A stretch of DNA of 33,454 bases. Origin: Lewinella cohaerens DSM 23179. GTDB taxonomy: Bacteria; Bacteroidota; Bacteroidia; Chitinophagales; Saprospiraceae. Under the pieces are notes generated by a model, which was not told where the DNA came from, searched no databases, and saw only the letters and a list, made by a program, of their open reading frames with translations. Both the position numbers and the translations under genes were made by a program. Below, one piece after another: positions 1 to 7,277 of this stretch (the first letter of the stretch is position 1; every line of letters starts with the position of its first letter). The stretch spans positions 643 to 34,096 of the forward strand of contig NZ_KB903563.1 in the NCBI RefSeq assembly GCF_000379805.1, given 5' to 3'.

Positions 1-938
1 TTGAATACACCCATTGGGAATGGTTACACATTCCGTGGTTACCTTTGTCCGTTATTGGTACAGCCGTGGCCTTTTATATTGGTTTTAAAAATAACCAGGC
101 TTACGATCGCTTATGGGAGGCGCGCAAGATTTGGGGAGCTATCGTTAATAGCAGCCGTTCCTGGGGCAGTGCTGTTAAAGGCTTTGTGACGGACCAGTTT
201 GCAGAACGAGAAGTGGGGAAGGAAGAACTCCATTTACTTCATAAAAACCTCTTTTATCGCCACATCGCTTGGTTATATGCGCTACGTAGCCAGTTGCTCA
301 TCCCTACGAGTTGGGAGCATAGAAGCCAGAACAATCATATCGGGAAACTCAACGAACGCCGGATGGAAACCTACGGCGTAGGCCTACTCAAAGACGATGT
401 GACAATGGCTGAACTTGACCGCTTTCTTGGCAAGGAAGAACACGAGCGGCTCATGAATTATGTGAATACAGCTACCCAAATCATCGATCAACAATCACAA
501 GAACTGAAGACGCTCAGGGAACAAGGGTTATTGGATGATTTTCGACACATGGAACTTCAGAAAATCCTCTCCGATTTTTACGTTCACCAAGGCAAGGCCG
601 AGCGTATCAAGAAGTTTCCATTGCCAAGGCAGTACGCCAACATGAGCTTCATCTTCGTAGGGATTTTTATTTTCTTGCTGCCCCTGGGTATGGTTGCAGA
701 GTTCCATAAGTTGGGCGATTTTGGTGCATAGCTGTCGATTCCTTTTTCGGTAATCGTTGGCTGGGTGTTCGTCATGATGGAACTGGTAGGCGATTATTCG
801 GAGAACCCATTCGAAGGCTTGGGCAACGATATTCCTATGCTTTCGCTGTGCCGCGTCATCGAGATTGATATGCGCGAAATGCTAGGGGAGACGGACCTTC
901 CTCCTGCCATTGCACCAGTGAATGGGGTGTTGATGTAA
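1..938 (+). pseudogene. Bestrophin-family channel, 5'-truncated by window edge, in-frame TAG
   Basis: This is a bestrophin (RFP-TM/UPF0187) family anion-channel gene whose 5' end lies outside the window. The frame is already open at position 3 and reads HIPWLPLSVIGTAVAFYIGF, then NNQAYDRLWEARKIWGAIVN, both highly characteristic of bacterial bestrophins. A membrane segment (FIFVGIFIFLLPLGMVAEF) follows. At 729-731 there is an in-frame TAG. The same frame continues without a shift (LSIPFSVIVGWVFVMMELV, ENPFEGLGNDIPMLSLCRVI) to a TAA at 936-938, so the family's C-terminal signature is intact after the stop. The simplest explanation is one TGG-to-TAG change, since Trp fits the family after FGA. 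Other genes here end in TAG (for example at 7260), so the codon is a normal terminator. It could be a recent pseudogene or a sequencing error. Recognition of the family is firm; loss of function is inference. Confidence 0.88.
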
Positions 939-944
939 TTTTTA

Positions 945-1015
945 CTTAAACCATCAAAGGGACGGGTTTTTGAACCATATGAGGAATTATAAGGGCATAT
1001 AAGGATGTTTTTTAA
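945..1015 (-). repeat. Dispersed repeat copy, inverted orientation
   Basis: Read on the minus strand this stretch contains CCTCATATGGTTCAAAAAC preceded by CCCTTATAATT, matching the core of the repeats at about 1550 and in the 2837-3053 tandem, but in the opposite orientation. It lies between the bestrophin gene and the 3' end of the GxxExxY gene. Boundaries are approximate because the flanks are degenerate. Confidence 0.7.
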
Positions 1016-1033
1016 GGGAGGGAGAAGTACCTT

Positions 1034-1444
1034 TTAGTCAGGTAGATTTCTGTAGGATTGGGTGACATAAGTTTTCTGACCTTCTTTGTAGAGGTGAGTT
1101 ACGTAGAAATTTAGCATTAACCCTTCGGGGAGCTCTAAAAGTCGTAAGTAGGTCATCAATTGAGCCTTGTGAATAGGAAGAATCTTTTCGATTGCTTTTA
1201 ATTCAATGACTAAACAATCAGCAACCAGTAGGTCACAGCGAAAATCCAGTTCAAGGGTTTCTCCTTTATAATCAACACTTATTGGCTTTTGAGAAACGAA
1301 GGGAATCTTGCGCAATTTGAGCTCATGTTCTAAACATTTTTGATAGCTGCTTTCTAACAAGCCAGGGCCTAATGCCTTGTGAACTTCAATAGCTGCTCCA
1401 TTTACTTGATATACTAAGTTTTTTAGATACGATTTAGTCAACAT
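1034..1444 (-). CDS. GxxExxY protein (predicted PDDEXK-fold nuclease family)
   Basis: The 136-residue product has the features of the GxxExxY family (PDDEXK_3 type). These are the early motif GPGLLESSYQ (about residues 26-35) that gives the family its name, and the nuclease-like core ELDFRCDLLVADCLVIELKA with the acidic and Lys positions expected of a PDDEXK fold. It is of ordinary length for the family and appears complete, starting at ATG with no signal peptide. The family is widespread in Bacteroidota and its biological role is not established. Its setting is notable: a reverse-orientation copy of the local dispersed repeat lies just beyond its 3' end (about 945-1015) and a direct copy lies upstream of its start (about 1519-1640), so repeats facing each other bracket the gene. 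Family assignment is confident; nuclease activity is only predicted. Confidence 0.88.
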   Translation of the reverse strand: MLTKSYLKNLVYQVNGAAIEVHKALGPGLLESSYQKCLEHELKLRKIPFVSQKPISVDYKGETLELDFRCDLLVADCLVIELKAIEKILPIHKAQLMTYLRLLELPEGLMLNFYVTHLYKEGQKTYVTQSYRNLPD

Positions 1445-1518
1445 AATTAAGTTCTATTTAAACGTTAACAATACTTAGTACTATAAGCTTGATAACTAGC
1501 TATTCGTGACATTAAAAC

Positions 1519-1640
1519 CTTGTTTTTTTTAAAAAAAAACTTATAATATCTTATAATCCCTCATATGGTTCAAAAAAAATGATGCATTTGGGTGGGTGAA
1601 AAATATTCCTTGGTACCCTTTGGTGGTTCAAAAAAACTAA
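1519..1640 (+). repeat. Dispersed repeat copy with T8A9 palindrome
   Basis: This contains the core CTTATAATCCCTCATATGG followed by TTCAAAAAAAA at 1550-1579. A second half-core, CCTTTGGTGGTTCAAAAA, at about 1617-1635 runs almost into the stop codon of the outer-membrane gene. A palindromic tract, GT8A9C (1522-1540), occupies the place where the tandem copies have TTTGTTTAAAAAA. It may also act as a transcription barrier between the two minus-strand genes, but that is only a possibility. Confidence 0.7.
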
Positions 1641-2734
1641 AAAGCCTCTCCCACCGTCAGGTAGAAAGCGCTGGTGTTGGGGCCGATACCATAATCGAGC
1701 CGAAGGCGAATTTTGTCCTTGGGCAGTAGCGTGAAGCGAATGCCAGCCCCCAGCGCATAACGTAAATAATCGGCCTCCCAATTTTGCCATTCATCGATGA
1801 CGGAGCCGATACCGCCGAAGGCTACCGCTCCGAAGCGCCCCTTGATAGGGAAGCGGTATTCCAGTTGAGTGGCGGCTAGCTGGCGATCGCGGTAACGACC
1901 TTCGTAGTAGCCGCGTAAGAGGCGTGTTCCGCCCAGTAGTGCCAGTTGGTTGAAAGAGGGCGTGCTGCTGTTTCCTTCCAAATAGAGTTGACTCGCCCAT
2001 ACATGATTTTCTTTATGACTCCAGTATTTACGAACATCAATCGTCCATTTGACGAAGTTTTGGGTTGCGCCAAGAAATTCGTTATTAGTGAGTAGCGCGG
2101 CTTCTGCCCACCAGCCTTTGGTAGGAAAGAAAAGGTGATCGCGGCTGTCCCATTGCCAGATGGGGCCAATAGCACTATAGGTGGAGGCTTCGTTACCGAT
2201 GACACCTTCCTGCAACAAAAGGCCTCCTTCCTGCTGGTCGTAAACCTCCCACTGATCCCAGGCGTATCGGACACCAGCCAGTTGGTATTTTCCTATTCGT
2301 TGGAGGATGTTGAGCCGTACCCTGGGATAGTTGACGCCGTAGGTTTCCCCTTCGTAATCCTCAAATTCGTTACCAACCCCGTAAAAGAAGTAATTGTAAC
2401 GGTAGTATCCCAATTCGCCAGTGAAACGTAGTTGATCGCCCTTGGTATATAGCTGAAAGGGTAGGTAGAAAAGCAATTGATTATTTAGCGTGTATGCCGC
2501 ACCCAGCTGCACTTGCGATCGTGGGCTAATACTGTCCAACGGAAAAGTTATCACTCCGGCGGCCCCAAATGACCAAGTCGTTTCGGGGGTATAGTAGACC
2601 AGTGGCAGGATAAAACGCTCTGTTTTAGAGCTGTCAGCCTGAGCACATAGGCTTGATGGTGAAAAGATGCCCAAGCTCAGCAGCAGCGCGCCACCAAAAA
2701 GGAAGGAACGGAAAATCGTGGAGGATGTCTTCAT
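1637..2734 (-). CDS. Omp85/BamA-TamA-like outer-membrane beta-barrel protein (no POTRA)
   Basis: The 365-residue protein starts with a Sec signal peptide (charged MKTSS start, hydrophobic run LFGGALLLSLGIF, processed near SLCAQ). The rest is alternating beta-strand sequence rich in Tyr, Trp and Gly. The motif LGGTRLLRGYYEGRYRD (about residues 265-285) matches the conserved (V/L)RG(F/Y) lid loop of the Omp85 surface-antigen domain (Bac_surface_Ag). The C-terminus ends in an amphipathic strand with terminal Phe, usual for outer-membrane barrels. There is too little sequence before the barrel for POTRA domains, so it is a short stand-alone barrel and not BamA itself. Such proteins sit in the outer membrane; substrate or partner is unknown. 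It is transcribed alone, with dispersed repeats on both sides. The family is a confident call, the function is not. Confidence 0.85.
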   Translation of the reverse strand: MKTSSTIFRSFLFGGALLLSLGIFSPSSLCAQADSSKTERFILPLVYYTPETTWSFGAAGVITFPLDSISPRSQVQLGAAYTLNNQLLFYLPFQLYTKGDQLRFTGELGYYRYNYFFYGVGNEFEDYEGETYGVNYPRVRLNILQRIGKYQLAGVRYAWDQWEVYDQQEGGLLLQEGVIGNEASTYSAIGPIWQWDSRDHLFFPTKGWWAEAALLTNNEFLGATQNFVKWTIDVRKYWSHKENHVWASQLYLEGNSSTPSFNQLALLGGTRLLRGYYEGRYRDRQLAATQLEYRFPIKGRFGAVAFGGIGSVIDEWQNWEADYLRYALGAGIRFTLLPKDKIRLRLDYGIGPNTSAFYLTVGEAF

Positions 2735-3081
2735 GGGAGTATTTAATGCGGACGAAACAGCAAATTAATCCCGTGGGTTCGCATTAACCATTTTCTGAAG
2801 TAGAAAAGAACAGAAGTGTTCAGGTGGAGACAAGCTCTTAGGTGGCCTTGGTGATTCAAAAAGCCTCAGCTTGTTTAAAAAAGATCCTCTTAAATTCCCT
2901 TATAATCCCTCATATGGTTCAAAAAAAACAATCCTTAGGTGGCCTTGGTGGTTCAAAAAGCCTCAGTTTGTTTAAAAAAGATCCTCTTAAATTCCCTTAT
3001 AATCCCTCATATGGTTCAAAAAAACAATCCTTAGGTGGCCTTGGTGGTTCAAATAAAGGGCCCTGTTTTAGAACGCCCAGC
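2735..3081. other. Intergenic region dominated by the tandem repeat
   Basis: The first 100 bases upstream of the barrel gene are AT-rich and should hold its minus-strand promoter, but I could not pick convincing boxes. The remainder is the 96/97-bp tandem repeat and a short GGGCCC-containing spacer next to the DUF2188 stop codon. No RNA gene is recognisable. Confidence 0.6.
2837..3053 (+). repeat. Direct tandem repeat, 97 + 96 bp units plus a 24-bp partial third
   Basis: Units start at 2837, 2934 and 3030, each opening with CTTAGGTGGCCTTGGTG. They continue through TTCAAAAAGCCTCAG and TTTAAAAAAGATCCTCTTAA, and the first two end with CCTCATATGGTTCAAAAA. The first two units differ at only a few positions and by one A. 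The third stops after the TTCAAA half-core. The tandem fills most of the gap between the divergent flank of the barrel gene and the 3' side of the DUF2188 gene. It carries the same core as the single copies near 970 and 1560. No protein-coding role is apparent; a forward open frame through it is only a by-product of the repeat. Confidence 0.92.
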
Positions 3082-3378
3082 TTAATCTTTCCGGTAGCTG
3101 ATGCTGTCTCGTACTTTACCATCTTCACCGTGAATGATGACGGTGGAGCCGTAATTTTTAGCAATTTCCTTGGCCCGGTCAATAGCATCACGCTGGTAAT
3201 CATAAACGCCGGTGTAGCGTTCATTGCCTGCCCCTTTGACGGCCCAGCCTTCTTCGTGTGGCACCACGTGTTGATTGTGGGTAGGTTTACTTGTGCGCAC
3301 CCCCATGTTTTTGAGGATAATTTTGATGATCTTCTGTAAAAGGTTGGTCCAAAAGGAAGAGGTGCGGATGTCTGCCAT
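3082..3378 (-). CDS. DUF2188 domain-containing protein
   Basis: The product is a small cytoplasmic protein matching DUF2188: HVVPHEEGWAVKGAGNER, then a helix with YDYQRDAIDRAKEIAKN and the terminal strand pair STVIIHGEDGKVRDSISY. Family members are short (around 70-80 residues) and of unknown function. Reading from the ATG at 3376-3378 gives 98 residues with a hydrophobic, basic N-terminus (LLQKIIKIILKN) unlike the family. An internal ATG at 3304-3306 (MGVRTSKPTHNQHVV) gives a 74-residue protein of typical length, so the true start may be there. It is a monocistronic minus-strand gene ending close to the tandem repeat. The domain call is confident; the start is undecided. Confidence 0.85.
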   Translation of the reverse strand: MADIRTSSFWTNLLQKIIKIILKNMGVRTSKPTHNQHVVPHEEGWAVKGAGNERYTGVYDYQRDAIDRAKEIAKNYGSTVIIHGEDGKVRDSISYRKD

Positions 3379-3649
3379 ATTATCAATTACTTGAATTTAC
3401 AAAAGCTAAGATAAGCGCTTGTTGGCAAATTTCAAGAGGGGCCATCCATGCCTTGTCATTGCTGCTCAATGAGATTGCATGAAATGTAGATTGGTTCCTG
3501 TGGATTGTCGCGATAAAGTGATTTTGCTTTTTCGTCGAAAAAATTGCGATTCCCGACCTACTTCTTATTTATTTGCAGCCGAAGTCACCAGCTTTTGATG
3601 TATCAAAAAGTACACACGGTAACTTCACAAAGAAAGCCCATAAGTAGTC

Positions 3650-4270
3650 ATGAATATCGTCTTGTTGTTTGTCCTTGTTTTTATTATTAGTGCCATTGGT
3701 AGTGCTCCTCCGGGCCTCATCAACCTAATGGTCATGAAGCGTGCTATTGCAGCGGGACGGCAGGCCGGATTTTTTGCTGCCTTAGGTACCATTATCCCCG
3801 AGTTTGTGTACACTTATATTGCGGTGTATGGTTATTTAGCTATTGCCAATGACGAAACCATTGGGCATCATATTCAGCTGGTAGGTGTTATCGTTTTCTT
3901 TGGCCTTTCGGTTTATTATTTTATTCAAAAAGCAGAGGACCCCGTATTGGATGCGGTGAGTTCGCAGAAAGATAAATTTATCAGTTTCCGGCGCGGCTTT
4001 TTTACAGCGTCTATCAATTTACTGGTGATGCCTTTTTGGGCGTTTATAACCCTTTTCTTGCATACTTATGGTTATGAATTTCAAACGCAAGGCGAGCTGA
4101 TAACGTTTGCTTTAGCTTCGGCATTAGGGGCACTTATGATGTTTTTTTTATACGCCAGGCTGGGCCACCTCATTGTCTGTCGTATGGAAAAACTGGTGCA
4201 GTATACCAATAAGTTTCTATCGTTGATTTTTTTGATACTGGGGCTTTATCAGCTGGTGAGGTTGTTTTAA
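3650..4270 (+). CDS. LysE-family transporter
   Basis: The 206-residue integral membrane protein has five to six hydrophobic segments. It begins with VLLFVLVFIISAIGSAPPGLINLMV, the conserved first helix of the LysE/RhtB exporter family with its paired prolines and Gly (APPGLIN corresponds to the family's G-P-N region). It then has the motif AIAAGRQAGFFAALGTIIPE, matching the family's second-helix region. Length is normal for LysE-type translocators, which export amino acids or related small molecules across the inner membrane; the substrate cannot be inferred here. It is a single gene on the plus strand, followed by a GC-rich intergenic element. A start at the ATG at 3650 immediately precedes the first membrane helix. 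Family confidence is good. Confidence 0.82.
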   Translation: MNIVLLFVLVFIISAIGSAPPGLINLMVMKRAIAAGRQAGFFAALGTIIPEFVYTYIAVYGYLAIANDETIGHHIQLVGVIVFFGLSVYYFIQKAEDPVLDAVSSQKDKFISFRRGFFTASINLLVMPFWAFITLFLHTYGYEFQTQGELITFALASALGALMMFFLYARLGHLIVCRMEKLVQYTNKFLSLIFLILGLYQLVRLF

Positions 4271-4295
4271 ACGACTTATAATTAGGTTATTCTGG

Positions 4296-4440
4296 GGCCA
4301 TGCCGTCGTTCCTCGGCACCGGGCTGTGCACTGCGTTGCCATCCCTTGTCCTGCTCTCCCGATGAATCGGGATCCGCCGAGCTTCAGGCTTACGCCTTGC
4401 GCACTACTCAAACTCAGGCACCGAATATGGCCTCTAGTGG
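4296..4440. repeat. GC-rich intergenic element, probable dispersed repeat
   Basis: This stretch stands out from the AT-rich intergenic DNA around it and has no coding potential that fits a known protein. It contains a compact hairpin with arms TCCCGA and TCGGGA (4357-4372) and a second loose symmetry around GGCACCGGGCTGTGC. From general experience, Bacteroidota genomes carry many copies of such GC-rich intergenic blocks between genes. Only one copy is in the window, so its repeat status is inference. Confidence 0.4.
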
Positions 4441-4461
4441 TCTAAATGAATTCACCATTTT

Positions 4462-4489
4462 TTTGTTGCATTCCGTAACGCTATCTTTT
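4462..4489 (+). promoter_or_regulatory. Possible Bacteroidota-type promoter of the FGE-like operon
   Basis: TTTG at 4462-4465 and TATCTTTT at 4482-4489 resemble the Bacteroidota -33 TTTG and -7 TAnnTTTG boxes, with a rather short 16-bp spacer and one mismatch in the -7 box. A start about 7 bases downstream would give a leader of roughly 35 bases to the ATG at 4529. Weak by itself. Confidence 0.3.
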
Positions 4490-4528
4490 TACCCGGCATA
4501 AAGGGGTACACTTAAATACCCTGAAACG

Positions 4529-6007
4529 ATGAAATGTTTGTTCCTGAATGTAAGCTTATGCTTACTGTTAAGTACTGCTTTTGCTAATAATATTGAAGTT
4601 GACAATGTCAGCCTTACCGGCCAAAATACAGCGGAGGGCTATACCCAAGTACAGTTTGATATCAACTGGGAGAACTCCTGGAGGATCAGTGTAGGCCCAG
4701 CCAATTGGGATGCTGCATGGGTGTTTGTGAAATACCGTGTGAATGGCAACAACTGGCGACATGCGACACTCAATGCTGCGGGAGGAACAAGCCCCGGTGG
4801 TGCCACCCTTGAAGTGGTGCCGGACCAAACGGGCGCATTCCTCTACCGTTCCGCAGATGGCACGGGCGATGTAGATTGGTCGGACGTACAATTGCGCTGG
4901 AATTACAGTGACGACGGCGTAGATGATAATGCCTTGGTAGATGTGCAGGTCTTTGCCATCGAAATGGTGTATGTGCCCACTGGCGAATACCGATTAGGTA
5001 CAGGTTTTAGTGGGACGGAGATCGACGAGTTTTATAGTTTGACTCCTTTCGGCAACTTTTCCATCAGAAGTTCTTATACCGTAACTTCCGAATCTGCCAT
5101 TACCATTAATAGTTCGGCTGGTAACTTGTATTATGACAATACGGTGAATGGAGGGGATCAACTAGGTCCCATTCCTGCTGCTTTTCCCAAAGGTTTTGCT
5201 GCTTATTACTGCATGAAATATGAGGTTTCACAGGACCAATGGATTGGCTTTTTCAATACGCTAACCCAAGGCCAAAAGACTGCCCTGGACATTACAGGGA
5301 CTTCTGGTAAAAATACAGATGAAATTGCAACCCGTAATGCGGTTGCCTGGCCAGATGTGGGGAACGCTACCACGACTTTGCCCAATGTGGCAATGAACTA
5401 TTTACCAAATGGTTTTATGCTGGCCTATCTTGATTGGGCGGCACTACGGCCTATGACCGAAATGGAATATGAGAAATCTTGCCGGGGGACTCAGACTCCT
5501 GTGGGAGATGAATTTGCTTGGGGAAACAGTAACATACATGGACTGCCTTATACATTGATCAATGAAGGAACACCAGCTGAGCAGGTTAGTAACCCAGGAA
5601 GCGGAGTAGGGAATGCTAACTATGTTACAACCAATGGAAGTACTAGTGGCCCAAAACGTTGTGGCGTCTTTGCAGCCAGTGCGCTGCTCAATAATCGTGA
5701 AGAAACAGGGGGCAGCTACTATGGCATCATGGAATTGTCGGGCAATGTATACGAGAGAGCAATTACGGTAGGTAATCCGGAAGGTCGCGCCTTTTCAGGC
5801 TTGCACGGGAATGGAAGTATTACCGGCGCTGGAGCTGCCAATGTCACCAATTGGCCAGTAGCTTCTAATGTAGGGATTGGCTACCGGGGAGGTAGCTACA
5901 TTAATGGGTCACAATTCATTTTGGTTTCCGACCGCAATGACGCGGCCAATAGTTTTTCTGGTTCCAATAGCCGGATTGGTTTCCGGGGAGTAAGAACAGA
6001 ACAGTAA
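4529..6007 (+). CDS. Secreted SUMF1/formylglycine-generating-enzyme-like protein
   Basis: The 492-residue protein has a signal peptide (MKCLFLNVSLCLLLSTAFAN) and an N-terminal beta-rich domain (about residues 20-140, with QVQFDINWENSWR). An FGE-sulfatase (SUMF1/EgtB/PvdO) domain starts at about residue 146 (EMVYVPTGEYRLG). Typical FGE features are YCMKYEVSQDQWIGFFN, LRPMTEMEYEKSCRG, YGIMELSGNVYERAI, GYRGGSY and the terminal GFRGVR. Family members act as Cys-to-formylglycine oxidases, as sulfoxide synthases, or as structural or sugar-binding modules. Here an exported location with an extra N-terminal domain argues against a role as a sulfatase activator. It is the first gene of a two-gene operon, its stop overlapping the next start (TAATG). 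The activity is unassigned and the domain call is strong. Confidence 0.9.
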   Translation: MKCLFLNVSLCLLLSTAFANNIEVDNVSLTGQNTAEGYTQVQFDINWENSWRISVGPANWDAAWVFVKYRVNGNNWRHATLNAAGGTSPGGATLEVVPDQTGAFLYRSADGTGDVDWSDVQLRWNYSDDGVDDNALVDVQVFAIEMVYVPTGEYRLGTGFSGTEIDEFYSLTPFGNFSIRSSYTVTSESAITINSSAGNLYYDNTVNGGDQLGPIPAAFPKGFAAYYCMKYEVSQDQWIGFFNTLTQGQKTALDITGTSGKNTDEIATRNAVAWPDVGNATTTLPNVAMNYLPNGFMLAYLDWAALRPMTEMEYEKSCRGTQTPVGDEFAWGNSNIHGLPYTLINEGTPAEQVSNPGSGVGNANYVTTNGSTSGPKRCGVFAASALLNNREETGGSYYGIMELSGNVYERAITVGNPEGRAFSGLHGNGSITGAGAANVTNWPVASNVGIGYRGGSYINGSQFILVSDRNDAANSFSGSNSRIGFRGVRTEQ

Positions 6008-7260
6008 TGCCTGTAATCATGAACAGAATAATTCTATTGCTGTCGCTGTTTTTTCCTGCCGCGATGAATGCTCAGTTCACGGGTGGCCCCGGTGATGGTA
6101 CGGATGCATCTATGGTAATTCAGCTTGACCTGGGGGGCATTCCTGGCGGTATTCGTGGATTGTACGCTGGTGGTGAGGCCGATGGGTTTGCGGTAGCTGG
6201 AGGCTTTGGCAGTTTTGGCCAAGTTGAAGCTACAGCTCTTTATAGCGGTAGCTCCGGCGATGGTTATGCACTAGGTACTGGCAGCAGTAGCTTGTCGGGC
6301 CAATCACTGACGGTATTGTTTGCTGGTGGCGATGGCGATGGCTATAGCTACCAGCCTGCTACGGTGAGTTTGGATGGCTTTTCTGGCGCAGCCATTTATG
6401 GTGGAGGAACTGGCGATGGCTTCGATCATTTTGCTAGCTCCCTCTCACTGGGGGGAACAACAACGCAAGTACTCTATGGTGGTGGCAGTGGCGATGGTTA
6501 CGATAAAGCGACTACCAATGGCTCGTTGGGCGCTATGCTGATGCTTTACGGCGGTGGTGCCGGTGATGGCTACAACGATGGTGGGGCAAATGAAACCCTG
6601 AACGGTACCAATCTGCACCTGCTCTACGGTGGTGGCGCAGGCGATGGAATAGCGACTACTCGCTTTGAAGGCGTGGTCCCTTTGCCGTTGACGCTGATCA
6701 GTTTTGCGGCATTTCCTGAAGAGACTTATGTTTTGCTTCGCTGGGTGACAGAAAACGAAAGCAATACCGATTTCTTTACCATTGAGAAAACCCGCGATGG
6801 CCGAACCTTTGATTGGGTAGGGGAGACCCTTGCCGCTGGCAACAGCTTGCCGGAGGAACAATTACATTATGAACTCAAGGACTTACAGCCCTACGAAGGG
6901 AAATCGTACTACCGTTTGCAAACGACTGATTTTGATGGTCAAATTAGCCTTTCACAGTTGGTGGAAGTAAATTATAAAGGCCATCAAGATTGGGGCTTTC
7001 AACTCTACCCTAACCCTAATACGGGGCGACATTTTAATGTTAAAACCAGCGGTATAGCTGCGTCAAGTTCGCTTACAATGGAGTTGTTTGATATCAGTGG
7101 TCGTCTAATATTAAGCGAAAGCTATTTGGCTACGGAAGCACATACGGAATCCATTGAATTGCAGCAGCAGTTGCCCGCAGGAACTTACCTCATTCGGGTA
7201 ACTCACCCCCAAAAAGGTCAGCAAGCCAAAATATTGATTGTTGGAGAAAGTGGGAGGTAG
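6007..7260 (+). CDS. T9SS-sorted protein with eight GGxGDG repeats
   Basis: The 417-residue exported protein starts at an ATG overlapping the previous stop codon (TAATG); a second Met four residues in is equally possible. A signal peptide (IILLLSLFFPAAMNAQ) is followed by about eight repeats of 24-27 residues. Each has a core like YGGGxGDGY and then a hydrophobic strand (for example TTQVLYGGGSGDGYD), covering about residues 25-220. An Ig/FN3-like region follows (PLPLTLISFAAF, LLRWVTENESNTDFFTIEKT). The C-terminal T9SS type A sorting domain spans about residues 330-417 (FQLYPNPNTGRHFNVK, LFDISGRLILSES, LPAGTYLIRV). It is therefore expected to cross the outer membrane by T9SS and be attached at the surface or released. 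The repeat could form a solenoid, perhaps binding calcium through its Asp and Gly residues; that is inference. Confidence 0.9.
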   Translation: MPVIMNRIILLLSLFFPAAMNAQFTGGPGDGTDASMVIQLDLGGIPGGIRGLYAGGEADGFAVAGGFGSFGQVEATALYSGSSGDGYALGTGSSSLSGQSLTVLFAGGDGDGYSYQPATVSLDGFSGAAIYGGGTGDGFDHFASSLSLGGTTTQVLYGGGSGDGYDKATTNGSLGAMLMLYGGGAGDGYNDGGANETLNGTNLHLLYGGGAGDGIATTRFEGVVPLPLTLISFAAFPEETYVLLRWVTENESNTDFFTIEKTRDGRTFDWVGETLAAGNSLPEEQLHYELKDLQPYEGKSYYRLQTTDFDGQISLSQLVEVNYKGHQDWGFQLYPNPNTGRHFNVKTSGIAASSSLTMELFDISGRLILSESYLATEAHTESIELQQQLPAGTYLIRVTHPQKGQQAKILIVGESGR

Positions 7261-7277
7261 ATACGGGTATTTTGTTC

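Noticed and set aside
729-731. Reassignment of TAG as a sense codon
   Set aside because: Several well-supported genes in the window terminate with TAG (for example at 7260, 14127 and 21748), so TAG is an ordinary stop here.
2837-3053. CRISPR-like array
   Set aside because: The units abut directly without unique spacers and no cas genes are nearby; it is a plain tandem repeat.
2842-3339. Forward open frame of about 165 codons across the tandem repeat
   Set aside because: Its start lies inside the 96/97-bp repeat, its product repeats the repeat unit, and the rest is antisense to the well-supported DUF2188 gene.
4529-6007. Calling the FGE-like gene a sulfatase-maturing enzyme
   Set aside because: No sulfatase gene is present, the protein is exported with an extra domain, and the fold is shared by several unrelated functions.
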